Shown here: positions 17,196-28,563 of the stretch, in pieces
How positions within the stretch are numbered: the stretch's first letter is position 1
Layout: the number at the start of each line of letters is the position of its first letter
Origin: Coprinopsis marcescibilis
Taxonomy: Eukaryota; Basidiomycota; Agaricomycetes; Agaricales; Psathyrellaceae
DNA length: 60,889 nt
Direction: 5' to 3'
Assembly (NCBI GenBank): GCA_004369085.1
Contig: ML210293.1
Span: forward strand, 17,585-78,473
Notes under the pieces: model-generated
Database searches by the model: none
What the model was told of the DNA's origin: nothing
Seen by the model: only the letters and a program-made list of their open reading frames with translations
Program-made: the position numbers and the translations under genes

Positions 17196-18386
17196 TCATA
17201 GTTTGGTTTTTGGTGTCTGTTTCCGAGCAAGGATAGCTTTAGCAACGCGACTAGCAGGTTCTCGATTTAGCTGTGCACTAATCCAGTTCCCAATTTCCAC
17301 CACTTGTTCAAGGTCGACTGGACGGCCGTTGGCACCGGCAACGGTGTAAGGCGAACCTTGTAGAGCATAAAGCACATCTTCTGTGGCTACATTACCCGTA
17401 GCTCCCGGGGAATATGGGCAGCCCCCAAGTCCCCCTACAGCTGAATCGATGGTTCGGACTCCGTGCTCTAGTGCCTTTAGAACGTTTGCGACGGCGGTTC
17501 CGTATGTGTCGTGAAACTAGTGCCTTTATTCAACAACACGCGAACCACCAAGCAAGATCCGAAAGACTTACATGTCCCTGTTAAAGCAAGCGAATCAATA
17601 CTCGTAAAGCTACATTCAAATAGCTTCACTTACTGCGAGTTTCTCAACTGGCACAGATTTCTTGACTTCTTCCAGCATTTCCCCAATTTCGTGTGGTCTG
17701 GCCCTGCCTACCGTATCCCCAAGGCTGACCTCATAGCACCCCATATCCACGAGCCGCTTTGCGACATCCCTCGCGCTCCGGTAGTCTACTTTGCCCGAGT
17801 ATGGACAGTGGACAACGACACTAACGTAGCCTCGCACGCGCAGACCCCTGTCAAGTGCTTCCGTGACTACAGACTCTAAAGTGGTCAGAGATTCGTTCAC
17901 AGTGCAGTTCAAATTGGCCTTGTTGAAGGCGTCTGTGGCGGAAGTAAACACGGCAATTTCGTCGGTCAAAGAGGGATGAGAATGCAAGAGTTCGAGCAGA
18001 TTATCGAGGCCGCGTTGATTCGGCAAGATCACCGGGTAACGAACATCGGGACGTCTTGCAATCTGCTTGAGAACTTCTGCAGTGCCTGCCATCTATACGG
18101 GGGCATTCCAGCATGGTTTATGGGCTCCAGAGAGAGCGCAACGCACCTGTGGAACCCATTTCGGACTGACGAAGCTCCCGACCTCCACCGTGGTCAAGCC
18201 CGCATTGACGAGCTTGTCGATCAGCTGGACCTTGACGTCAACGGGAATGACTGCACCCTTCTCGTTCTGCAGGCCATCGCGAGGACCGACCTCGACGATG
18301 TTGACGACGTTGCTGTGAGCAATGGACGCGAACAGCCTCGTACGAGTTGGATTTCTGATAGCAGTGGTGGCGGTAGAGAGTAACAT
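17196..18386 (-). CDS. Hydroxymethylglutaryl-CoA lyase
   Basis: Cleaves HMG-CoA to acetoacetate and acetyl-CoA, the last step of leucine degradation and ketogenesis. Four exons (18147-18386, 17634-18092, 17572-17577, 17196-17516) give 341 aa. The active-site region is [13 protein letters not shown] near the N-terminus, the metal-binding HxH is GHFHDTYGT, and the catalytic Cys loop is [14 protein letters not shown]. The N-terminus is rich in Thr/Ala/Arg without acidic residues, like a mitochondrial presequence. The C-terminus is TKL, close to the CKL peroxisomal signal of the human enzyme but not a consensus signal. Exon 3 is only six bases (GGACAT) and supplies the G-H of the metal site. The ATG faces that of the kinase gene across 151 bp. 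Confidence 0.95.
17572..17577 (-). other. Six-nucleotide micro-exon of HMG-CoA lyase
   Basis: On the minus strand, TTTAACAG precedes GGACAT and GTAAGT follows. Exon 2 ends in phase 0 after CTCGCA and exon 4 starts TTTCACGAC. Without the six bases the protein would lack the Gly-His of the invariant GHFHDTYG motif; with them the motif is complete. The introns on both sides are 56 and 55 nt. Confidence 0.88.
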
Positions 18387-18537
18387 GGATATATACGTTA
18401 ACCACAGCCACGGGCGGACATGCTTGGAACGCGTGGCTATGCATCTGCCTATAAACACACCCCCCCACACCGTCATTGACCTGAACCTGAAACTCATACC
18501 ACCTCTTTCATATTTTTTCTTCCTCGTCGCACACATA
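18387..18537. promoter_or_regulatory. Shared divergent promoter, HMG-CoA lyase / CaM kinase
   Basis: The two start codons are separated by 151 bp and point away from each other, so any promoter elements must be shared or overlapping. The stretch is pyrimidine-rich towards the kinase ATG (CCTCTTTCATATTTTTTC), which is common at fungal transcription starts. No defined factor site was recognised. Confidence 0.6.
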
Positions 18538-20728
18538 ATGGGCGCAACGCAGAGCAAACAGGAGCCGACCTCCAAGGACTCCAAGCGTAGATCTCGCGCC
18601 GACAAGCTCAGCGCCGCGTTCAACAACACCCTGTCCAAGAAAGGTCAGGGCTCGCAGGAAACAATCCCGTCGACTTCAACACATGAGCAGGTCAGCAGCG
18701 TGCCAGCAGACGGTCGCAAGCAGGGTCTTACCGCTGGCCAGGGCGCTCAACAGGACAAGGTCGAGCGGACTGTGATTTACGACACGTCGAAACGAAACGA
18801 GCCAGTGAGTAGGCTCAAGTGGCTGTGTCCATTAAATAACCTGGCAGCTATCCGCAACCAATCTGATCACTTGTTTCTTCCCAAAGCCTGCTTCCTCCTT
18901 CCTACCAAAATCTGATTCAGATATGCCAGCCACCGTTCCTTGCCAGGTATCTTCATTCCAAAATATGCACTCGTTCTACTAACCCAGTTTCGATCAGTAT
19001 CGCACAGGCAAGACCCTTGGAAGCGGAACTTATGCCATCGTCAAGGAAGCGATCCATATTCACACTGGCAAATACTATGCCTGCAAAGTTATCAACAAGA
19101 AGCTCATGGAGGGCAGAGAGCATATGGTACATCTCAAACTACACCACATAACGCGTCATTCACAGACTTGAACTCCAGGTTCGAAACGAAATCGCAGTCC
19201 TGAAGCGTATATCCAGCGGTCACTCTAATATCGTAACTTTGCACGACTATTTCGAGGTCCGTAATGCTCCATCGGCCCTATTGTTGCCCCGATTATCGAT
19301 GGTCGCGACCCATGCTGCAGTATATCTAATTCGTTCCATCTTCCTATCCAGACCGCCCACAATCTCTACTTGGTATTCGATCTTTGCACCGGCGGAGAAC
19401 TCTTTGACCGGATATGTGCCAAAGGCAACTACTACGAAGCGTCTGTCCCTTCATGCTTTTTTGAACCCAGCTCACACCCAACATCAGCGATGCTGCCGGC
19501 CTCATTCGCACCATCTTCAAGGCTGTCAAGCACATCCACGACGCAGGCATCGTTCACCGAGGTACCAGACCCTATTTACTGCGCCTCGTACTGCGCTCTA
19601 ACAAGTCCCATTGCAGACTTGAAGCCAGAGAATCTTCTCTTCAAGACTCAGGCTGAGGATGCTGCGATCATGATTGCCGACTTTGGGTTGAGCAGGGTCA
19701 TGGAGGAAGAGAAGCTCAGCATGTTGACTGAGATCTGCGGTACACCAGGCGTAAGCATCGCTCGACACGTCTCATCTTCCTCTATTAATATCCCAGCAGT
19801 ACATGGCCCCAGAGATCTTTAAACGAAGTGGGTATATCCTTGTCAAACTGGTGTAACCGACCTCACTCTTATCTCAAACAGCTGGACACGGAAAGCCAGT
19901 CGATGTTTGGGCCATGGGTGTCATCACCTACTTCCTTCTCGCGGGTTACACCCCATTCGATCGCGAGTCTCAGCAACAAGAAATGGAAGCAATCATCGCC
20001 GGAGACTACAAGTTCGAACCCGAAGAATACTGGATGAACGTCTCGGACACTGCCAAAGACTTTGTCAAATACTGCCTTACCACAGACCCAGTCAAGCGAC
20101 CAACCGCCACCCAAGCCCTCGCTCACAAGGTAAGCCAACCGGGCCCCAAACCGCAGACCATTTTGTCTGACAACGCGTGTATAAAAGTGGTTGGCCGACA
20201 CAGAGCCTCACTTTGTTGCCAATCCTACTGACGGCACTCCTGCTGATCTGCTGCCGAACGTCAAGCGTGCTATTAACGCCAAGAAACTATGTTCGTCCCT
20301 TGCCCTTTTATATCCTTCTTCTATTTGGCCCACTGACCATTTGGGAACAGGGCGCAAGGCTGCATTCGGTATCCGTGCAATGAACAGGATGGCTACGCTC
20401 GCACAACTGCCAGCATCTGAAGCTGCTATCATGAGGTCGAACGTTGACAAGTACAAGGAAGAGTCCGAGAAGGTTTGTCATCCACGCCCTCCCCGGTTGC
20501 CATTCCACTGACGAGAATAAAACTTTCCCACAACAGGAAGACATTCAGGTATATGTTCTATTCGTCTTGGCTTTGATTTCATGTGCTGATGATGCCATCT
20601 AGACCGCGTCAATTACCTATATGCAAGGGAGCAACACCCCCGTGACTTCCGAGTTCAAGAAGTCCGAGGTTGCTGCAAGTGATGAGGATCTTGGTGATAA
20701 ACTTGCAAAGACCTCCATCAAGGAGTAG
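18538..20728 (+). CDS. Calcium/calmodulin-dependent protein kinase (CaMK type), N-myristoylation motif
   Basis: Ser/Thr kinase of the CaMKI/II-like fungal family. Thirteen exons give 489 aa (junctions at 18804/18887, 18946/18998, 19126/19179, 19256/19352, 19440/19488, 19561/19617, 19750/19800, 19827/19882, 20129/20188, 20290/20351, 20472/20537, 20548/20603). Kinase features: glycine loop [16 protein letters not shown]-like ACKVINKK, catalytic [16 protein letters not shown], and TPGYMAPE in the activation segment. After the kinase domain, [20 protein letters not shown] is a basic amphipathic stretch suited to calmodulin binding. The protein begins MGATQSKQ, a good N-myristoylation signal, so membrane attachment is likely. 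The exon at 20537-20548 has only 12 nt (EDIQ). Confidence 0.92.
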
Positions 20729-20994
20729 TTAATTATTAGGATTCCACAATATGCTTTTATTTTGTTATGCTGGATGTATAATATGATCTCCCTGGATATG
20801 GTCGTCGTGGCACGTGGATCCTACTCATAATAAGATGTACATTAGATGCTCAAATTCAAATGTTGAGCGTATACTAAATGGTAACTTTTTGTCGAAAAAA
20901 GAAAGGCAACTAGGAGTGATATCCGATTAAATATACACGGCCTCGGTATGCTAATAAATGCGGAGGTGAAGTGTAAGCGAACCAATCGGAAGCG

Positions 20995-22073
20995 TTACGT
21001 TTCCAATGCCTTGACAATCGCAAATGCGGCTCCAGCAGCGATACCACCAACCATAAGCGTGCTGAATGCTCCCCAAACGTAAGTTCCGGCACTGACTCCA
21101 GCACCCGTTATTCTCGCCTTGACCGCACCAAAGACCAAAAGGATGATGCCAGTGACAATGCAAGAATACAACAAGGCAACTTTTGCCTTGGGAATGAAGA
21201 AATACGGCAGGAGAGGAATGAGGCCACCGACCAGGTAGCCCATGCCGATAGTAAACGCCGAGGTATACATTCTTCGATCCGGGATTTCCTCTGGGAAGTG
21301 TTAGTAATGCAGACGTTCGTTAGTCAGAGCATTTCACATACCGAGTCCTTGGCCGAACTTGAGCAAAAAGGCGGTCAATCCGACATCCTTGCTCCACCTG
21401 AGGCCGGATGTCTCGATATCGCTGGAGCTGCTTGACTGGTAATTATGTTCATCGCTTTCAACTTCGACGTCTCGGAGACACCTAGCGACAGTGCGGCATG
21501 TTTTCTCGTCGACGCCAATGGGGCCGAGAACTTCTGATACTTCGCGTTCCATCTCGCCGGAGCAACTTCTCTTAACCCGCGTGGAAGTTTGAGAATGAAG
21601 ATAGCGATAGTGGTCCCGCTCGGACTGGGAGGCAAGGAATCCACCAATACCCATTGATATAGCGCCTGCAATGAGTTCGGCTACACCGCCAAGGACAACG
21701 AGCCTGGATTCTCCCAAGGAGGAGAGACCTGCAGCGAGCGCAAAGGGGACTGTCAAGCCATCAGAAAGGCCAATAACACTGTATGATTTGGTCAAAAAGC
21801 GGCGAAAAGGTTCAAGGAAGATATCTACATGTCTCTGACGACGTCTGGGTCAATAAGAGTTCGCTCGTCCTTGATAAGTTCTTTGCAGCAGACGCCATCC
21901 TGGCGGGTGGTTCTCGCGCACTTGGCGGCAAGCGGGGTGTTCGTTCCTGACTCTGAGGACTCTATGGGCCAAACTGGGGGTTTGTGGACATTCTGAAGCT
22001 TATCATGGCGAGAAGGCAGGGGTACGATGGTAGGAGTAGAAGAGACAGAAGACTGAGAAACAGAAGAAGACAT
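20995..22073 (-). CDS. CCC1/VIT1-family vacuolar iron/manganese transporter
   Basis: Moves cytosolic Fe2+/Mn2+ into the vacuole. Three exons (21829-22073, 21342-21778, 20995-21290) give 325 aa. The signature after a disordered N-terminus is VVRDIVIGLSDGLTVPFALA, spanning the first exon junction. It is followed by GGVAELIAGAISMGIGGFLA and a long hydrophilic loop rich in Glu and Ser. Three hydrophobic segments are in the C-terminal third (MGYLVGGLIPLLPYFF, LLYSCIVTGIILLVFG, GGIAAGAAFAIV). The family's conserved Met/Asp/Glu ion-path residues in TM1/TM2 appear to be kept. It is divergent from the aminotransferase gene, with 137 bp between the ATGs. Confidence 0.93.
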
Positions 22074-22210
22074 GGTGGTGGTGGTTAAAGAAAGAACTTG
22101 GAGGACAGGGAAAAGCTTACATGACGTATGGGAATCACGGGCCGTGATGGGCCGGGAATATACTTAATTGAGTCACGGGTAAGTCACGTCCCCTCCTGAC
22201 CGCCGCAATC

Positions 22211-23821
22211 ATGGGCCTGCTCAGAGGCCGTCTGGGTCGCTCGTCGCCATCGATTCGTTCTTTCTTTCATCACAATATCACCAGGCAAACTATGCGTCCC
22301 CTCACAATCGAATCTCTCAACCCTGCCCTGCTCAAGGTCGAGTACGCCGTGCGCGGTGAGCTCGCTATCAAGGCAGAGCAGTACAGGGTCAAGCTCCTCG
22401 ACAAGGACCCAGGTCTTCCATTCGATAGGGTCATCTCGTCCAACATCGGGAATCCTCAGCAAAAGGGGCTTGATCAACCACCCATCACCTTCGTTCGCCA
22501 GGTATCCCAGAATCTCTTTTTTAATTGCTTGTTCACAGCTAATCATCGGCTAGGTCGCAGCGCTCATGGAATGGCCAGCTCTCGCAGACATCGCGCCAGA
22601 TGCTTTCCCCAAGGATGTCATCGCGCGTGCCAAAGAACTCTATGCAGAGATTGGATCGATTGGTGCTTACTCTCATAGTCAGGGTGTCCCCTATATTCGC
22701 AAGAACGTCGCAAAGTTCATCGAGGGCAAGCTCACCTATTTTTGTCCGCGTTTACCCGTGCTAAACCCCGTCCAGACCGCGATGGCTACCTTGCTGATCC
22801 AAACCACATCTTCCTTACCGGAGGCGCATCTGTAGGAGTGTCATTGTTGATCAACATGTTGATCTCCTCTCCAACTTCTGGAATTCTCATCCCGATCCCC
22901 CAATACCCTCTGTATACCGCCACCCTCGCCCAACACAACGGCGTCCCCATACCTTACTACCTCGATGAGGCCCAAGGCTGGGGCACCTCTGTCGAAGAGA
23001 TCGAGGTGGCGCTTGATAAAGCACACCAGCAAAACGTGGTCCCCAAGGCTCTGGTCATCATCAACCCTGGCAACCCGACTGGTGCATTGTTGGACGAAGC
23101 GACCCAGATCAAGCTTGTACACCTTTGCGAAAAATACTCCCTTGTACTTCTCGCTGACGAAGTCTACCAATCCAACCTCCACAAACCCGACCAATATCCT
23201 TTTACTTCTTTCAAGAAGATAGTGAGAAAGATTGATTCCCACGTGCCTCTCGTATCTTTCCATTCCATTTCCAAAGGCGTGTCCGGAGAATGCGGACGCA
23301 GAGGAGGCTACTTTGAATGCGTCAACATCTCAGAACCGGTAATCGCCCTCATGTACAAGATGGTATCCGTAGGCCTGTGCCCTCCGCTCTCTGGCCAGAT
23401 TGGTGTTGATTCCATGGTTCGGCCACCAAATCCAGGGGAGGAGAGCTACGAGCTCTGGAAGCAAGAAACCGACACCACCCATCAGGCACTTGCTTCTCGC
23501 ACTCACACCATGGCTGAACGCCTCAACAGTCTTCCTGGCGTTTCTTGCGTCGATTCTCCAGGCGCACTATACCTCTATCCCCAAATCATCCTCTCCCAGA
23601 AGGCGCAAGAAGTTGCCCGTGCGGCCGGCAAGGAGCCAGACGCCTTCTACGCACTGGCATTGCTCGATGCAACTGGTATCTGCGTTGTTCCTGGAAGCGG
23701 GTTTGGACAAAAGAAGGGCGAATGGCACTATCGGTTGACTTGCCTCTGTCCAGGAGTGGACGAATACGTTGGAAAGCTAGAAAACTTCCACAAGTCATTT
23801 GTTGAGAAGTACGGCCTTTAA
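22211..23821 (+). CDS. Alanine aminotransferase
   Basis: PLP enzyme interconverting alanine + 2-oxoglutarate and pyruvate + glutamate. Exons 22211-22501, 22554-22725 and 22776-23821 give 502 aa. Family blocks: YSHSQGVPYIRKNVAKFIE, HIFLTGGASVGVSLLI, PIPQYPLYTAT, INPGNPTGALL, LADEVYQ, and FHSISKGVSGECGRRGGYFE with the PLP-binding Lys. The first 27 residues (MGLLRGRLGRSSPSIRSFFHH) are arginine-rich and read as a mitochondrial presequence. A second ATG at 22292 (MRPLTIESLNP) would give a cytosolic form. Intron 2 starts with GC (GCAAGC) rather than GT; only that choice keeps the frame and restores IEDRDGYLADP. Confidence 0.95.
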
Positions 23822-24443
23822 TTGTCATAAATAACCCGCTATATTGGATTTAAGTGTCACCTGGAACCCTACATGTTGCTACATCTATAAACGTTTGTGG
23901 AATTCGACGTACAATATCGATGATCTTTCTGTTTTGGAGGCGGGTGCTGTGGAAGTGATCATATGCCTGGACACAGCCTTGATTATCTGAATGGATATGC
24001 GATAAAAAGTATGAGACCAGACGACCTGAGGAGGACGCATGCACAGAAGGTTGTCTGGGGCGTCCTCTGGCGAAAAGACCGCAGGAATGGCCATTCCTCC
24101 GGTATCGGTAGTAAAGCGTAATGGGTTCTTCAATACAAGCCAACAATGCCTTTTGGAGCCTATTAGCGGCCGAATCTGGGCAGATCTGAGAACGCGAGCC
24201 CAGTCAGGAGGGATACAGCGAGGCAGTGTGTGGTCCGTGCGCCAGACCAGCAAAAGGAAGACCGGGCCTGTCAACTCTCGTCAACAACCTGCATAGACCT
24301 CCGACCCGCCAATACTCTGGGACCATGTTAAAGTCTGCTCTCTGCTCTCTCTTGCGAACTAGATAACCCAGACAGCGCGAGTCGCTGGCGGTTTCTGTGC
24401 CAGTGTCCTCACAGTTCTCCTCTATACCCTCAATTTCACAGCA
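23822..24443. other. Intergenic stretch without recognised gene
   Basis: About 620 bp between the aminotransferase stop and the copper-fist ATG. Overlapping reading frames exist on both strands but none looks like a protein. The right half is probably promoter and 5' leader of the copper-fist gene. Confidence 0.5.
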
Positions 24444-26176
24444 ATGGTACGTCATATTGTCCAGCTCAGGTCTACCCATTGCTCACCGTCGTTGTAGATC
24501 ATTAGCGACAAAAAATACGCCTGGTATGCTCTTGTCGTCGAGCTACAATTATCACCTAACAGCTGTGGCCAGTGAAACCTGCATAAAGGGCCACAGGTCT
24601 TCTTCCTGCAAACATTTTGAAAGGCCTCTCTTTGAGATAAAGAAGAAAGGTCGTCCAATCACCCAGTGCGAACACTGTCGTGAATTAAGAAAAACAAAGC
24701 AAGTGCACGTCAAGTGTATCTGCGAAACCAAATCAGAAGTTGGCAGCCAGAAGCAAGGTGTGTCCTCGTCCGTCTGCATCTATCAAACCATACACGCCAG
24801 CTGACAGATAAGGTCCTCTTGCTATGTTCCCCTTCCCCAGGTAATAAGTCAGGTTTTGACAGCGCCGCGTTTCCCAACGGCTTGCCTGCTCAAGCTGTGG
24901 GGACGTTGGTCGCTTTGCAAGCACCCTCCGATTCCATGTCGTCGATGGATGGTACGAGGCCTGGCACCTTTGATTTCGACCGCAACTCTGATCTCATTAT
25001 TTAGCCGGGGGCTGCACCTGCAATTTGGGAGGCCCCTGTCACTGCTGTACACCCAGAAAATCAACAAGAAAGTCCAAGGGTATCTCGGACGAGCAAAATT
25101 CCAACGCGTCGTCCGATGATACCAGCGTCCTTGCTCGAATTGCAGAACTACGCCCGGTCCTCCCTCGTCCGCCAGACCTCATGCTACTCGGACCCCACCA
25201 CGACCCCTCGCAAGGGATGCAGCATAATTACGCTCGTCACTACGATCAAATCTACAGCCCATATGGGCGAGCCTACGACGCCCACCAGCACCTCATGCAG
25301 CCCACCAGCTTGACCATGCCCCCTTACAGCGCCGGTGGTTCCTCTTTCGAGCAAGGTAGAATGTCTTCAATATCTCCGGTAGAAATGGACACGTCCAACA
25401 GCCTCGGCGTGCTTTCCACTGGGTGCGGGTGTGGGGAAGGGTGTCAGTGTCGCGGTTGTCCCAGGGGCCAACCGGGTGCACACTTTGGCCGCTGCATAAA
25501 CCCGGAGACTTGCAGCTCTTGCATCAACTGCACCCTCAACTCGCTGCAATCCTTTCCAAACGACTCCAGCCTTTCTCCATCTATTAGCAGCGCACAATCA
25601 CAAAGCGATTCCATCGACGAATGGCTTCGTCAGTTGACCTCATCCGCCCCTGAAACCGGCTCCAACCTCGAGGATGCGGGAGATCTATTTTCAAACTCCA
25701 ACCCCACATCCTTTTCCTGGAACAGCAACCTCGGCATGCTGACTGAAACGAACGGAGAATACTCAACCATCAACTTCCCTTCCAGCGGTGATCCATCTTC
25801 TTCCCTTCGCACGTCTCGCTCAGCTAGTCACGGCAATTCGAGCTATAGTTACCTTGACCCAAGTCTCCTCCAAAATCTCCGATTCACCGAGACTCCTGAA
25901 CTTCGACCAAGGAGCCATTCCCCTACATCCGTCCTCCGCCAACCTGGTGGGATACCACAGGCATCACATCGCGTCAGTGGACGCGTTCAGAGCATGTTTT
26001 CCAACTCGACTAGTGTGCGTTCGGCTGCACACCTCAACCTTCCGGCTTCAGGGCATTTCCGATCGCATTCCAGTAGTGTTTCGCCTGCTTCAGGTCAGTA
26101 CGCTGTAAGCAATCCAGATTCAGATAGCTCCCGGGATAATGGTCGTCCTACTTCTGAAAATCGTCACTTGTATTAG
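24444..26176 (+). CDS. Copper-fist transcription factor (Ace1/Mac1/Cuf1 family)
   Basis: Nuclear regulator of copper (or copper/iron) homeostasis genes. Five coding exons (24444-24446, 24498-24523, 24573-24757, 24841-24951, 25005-26176) give 498 aa. The copper fist starts right at the N-terminus: KKYACETCIKGHRSSSCKH, then the AT-hook-like KKKGRPITQCEHCRE, completing the zinc module C-C-C-H. Downstream are two Cys-rich segments, CTCNLGGPCHCC and CGCGEGCQCRGCPRGQPG...FGRC...CSSC. They resemble Mac1/Cuf1 C-rich copper-sensing motifs. The rest is Ser/Pro-rich, as in activation regions. The first coding exon holds only the ATG; the 51-nt intron follows it at once. Confidence 0.93.
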
Positions 26177-26340
26177 TTTATCTATTCTGTGTCTTGGTTA
26201 CCCTATACCAATCTCTTTGACTCGGATGAGGGAAAAGACTCGGAGGTATTTGTCAGTGATTGGTGCGCGCCAATTGAGTCCGACCAAACAAACCTGTCAA
26301 TCTCAAAAAATTCTGTTTCTCTTGTCGTCCAATTCAAATA

Positions 26341-28344
26341 ATGCCTGATGCCTTCTTTGCCTCAAACAAACCTCGCAAACGCAAACGGAGTACTTCGGCA
26401 GCGGAGGGGTCTGCTTCACACTCAAGAGCTGCATTGAGAAAAAAGCCATCTGCCGCATCGAAACAACCGCCAGCACCTTCAAAACGGAAACGAGCCCTCG
26501 ACGAAGAGTTGTCGGACCAGACGAGCGACGATGATGGTAGCGTTGGTGACCTTAGGGCCGATGATATCGATCCAGGTGCAAGTGGGGAAGACGACGATGA
26601 CGAAACACCAGCAGAGAAGCGGCTACGGTTGGCCAAATTGTATTTGGAGACTGTAAAGTCGAATCTCGGCAAGTAATTTACCCTCTTATTCCATATAAAC
26701 CTGCTGATCCCTTTCATGTTCTCTCAGCCGATGGAGAGTTTGACGCTGCCGATATTGATAAAGAACTCATTGCTTCACGGTTGAAGCAAGACGTCCTGGA
26801 GCATTCGGGGAAGATCCACTTGTTTATTTCAGACTCCGTGAGCTATAATCTACTTTTGTTTTCGCTGCAGAGTCCTAAAATCAGGACAGTTCGACTTTTC
26901 ATCTCCAGCACAAGGTTCTTTACGCCTTCGAGGACATCGGTTCTCCGTTACCTCTGCAACAGCAGTGGAATCGGCCAAGTTTGTCTTGACCGCCGGCAAA
27001 GAAGGCAATATCATCAAATGGGACCTCAAAACCGGCAAAAAACTTGCAACCTTTTACAAAGTTCGGCCTCCGACCATTGTCCAAGGAAAGGGCAAGGGCA
27101 AAGCGCAACCAGGCGGAAGTGTAGAAGGCCACACGGACGAAGTATTGTCGCTAGCCATTAGCGGAGATGAAAAAATCTTGGCCAGTGCAGGGCGAGATAA
27201 AACAGTTGGGATTTGGAATCTGGACTCGGATAAATGGCTCAAAGGGTTCTCGGGACATCTCGCACATAAAGATTCGGTTTCAGTGCGTGTTTTATCCTTC
27301 GCTTCATGTACAGTATCTCTGACCATACCTCAGACGGTTGCTTTCAAAAAAGGCACACAGCAGCTGTATTCCGGCTCCCTTGACAGAACTGTCAAGGTAT
27401 ACGACCTCAGCCCCGGTGTTATGGGCTACGTCGAGACGCTGTTTGGTCACCAAGACCATATCCTGGGTGTAGACGCTCTGAGGGGCGATGCATGTATCAC
27501 AGTCGGTGCGCGGGATAAAACTGCGCGATATTGGAAAATTCTGGACGAGACCCAGTTGGTTTTTCGAGGTGGTGGACGTTCGAGGATTCGCGAGGTATTG
27601 GAGGGAGGACTTCGTGGAGATGACGAAGCCGAAGCCAACTCTGACGATGAGATGGATGTAGACTCTGGCGAAAAAAAGAAAAAGCGCGTTGATACCAAGC
27701 AGTTTATCGAAGGATCTTTGGAGTGCATCGCGATGTTGGACGAAACAACGTTCATTACTGGCGGGGACAGCGGGTAGGATTTTTTATTCCCTACTTTTCA
27801 TCTATCTCTGACTTTTGGTTCAAGTTCGATTTGTCTGTGGAGTACACAGAAAAAGAAGCCAGTCTTCACGCAACCCGTTGCGCATGGCTTCCATGAAACC
27901 CACTCCGCGACAGAAGGAGTTCTCAAATCTCCCCGTTGGATAACGGCTCTGGGTGCTTTGCGGTACTCTGATCTATTTGTATCCGGTATGCAATGTTCCG
28001 AAATTCAATAGTTTCGGCTGACCCTCGTCTGCCTAGGTTCATGGGAAGGGAGCCTTCGGATATGGAAGCTCGACTCGAAACTCAAGTCATTCTCGCTAGT
28101 GGGCACCGTCCCCGCTCCAGGGGTCGTTAACTCGCTACAAGTCCTACCCTCTCCAAGAAAGTTCTCTACGACCGCAAGTTGGATATCCTCGGAGTCGGTC
28201 AAAGAACACAAATCAATACCATCTCTCCTGATTGTCGCTGGGCTAGGGCAAGAACATCGGTTAGGGCGGTGGATCAAAGCAGACGAGAAGGGCGCCGCCA
28301 CGAACGGCACCCTTGTTCTATATTTCGCTCCCTCAAGATCATGA
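26341..28344 (+). CDS. RRP9: U3 snoRNP protein RRP9 / U3-55K, WD40 repeats
   Basis: Component of the U3 snoRNP that acts in 18S rRNA processing in the nucleolus. Six exons (26341-26668, 26728-26837, 26890-27282, 27334-27773, 27825-27985, 28037-28344) give 579 aa. A basic, then acidic N-terminus leads to ADIDKELIASRLKQDVLEHS, the family signature before the propeller. WD repeats follow: GHRFSVTSA, GNIIKWDLKTGKK, GHTDEVLSLAIS, DKTVGIWN, GSLDRTVKVYDL and GHQDHILGVDAL. The C-terminus has VAGLGQEHRLGRWIK, diagnostic of RRP9. Intron 1 has a GC donor (GCAAGT); using the nearby GT would put a stop within five codons. Confidence 0.95.
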
Positions 28345-28563
28345 ATATATTTCTGAAAATTATATGCCATTTCAATTACAGGCGGTGCTCAGCGCTCAGT
28401 ACTCAGTAAATACGTAATACTACCAATAGCTGCGGGATGGGGAAACTTAGACCTGCAGTCGCTGGTTTCCCTTCAACCACCACCAAGTCCATTTGCTAAC
28501 AAATCTCCGTGGCTTCAGAGCCATTGTCTCACCCTCGCTTTCCGGTCTTCGATCCAACATACC

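Noticed and set aside
26822..26870. Alternative RRP9 intron (GTTTAT donor, CTGCAG acceptor)
   Set aside because: It keeps frame but destroys the conserved HLFISDSFDFS segment; the GTGAGC...GGACAG intron restores it.
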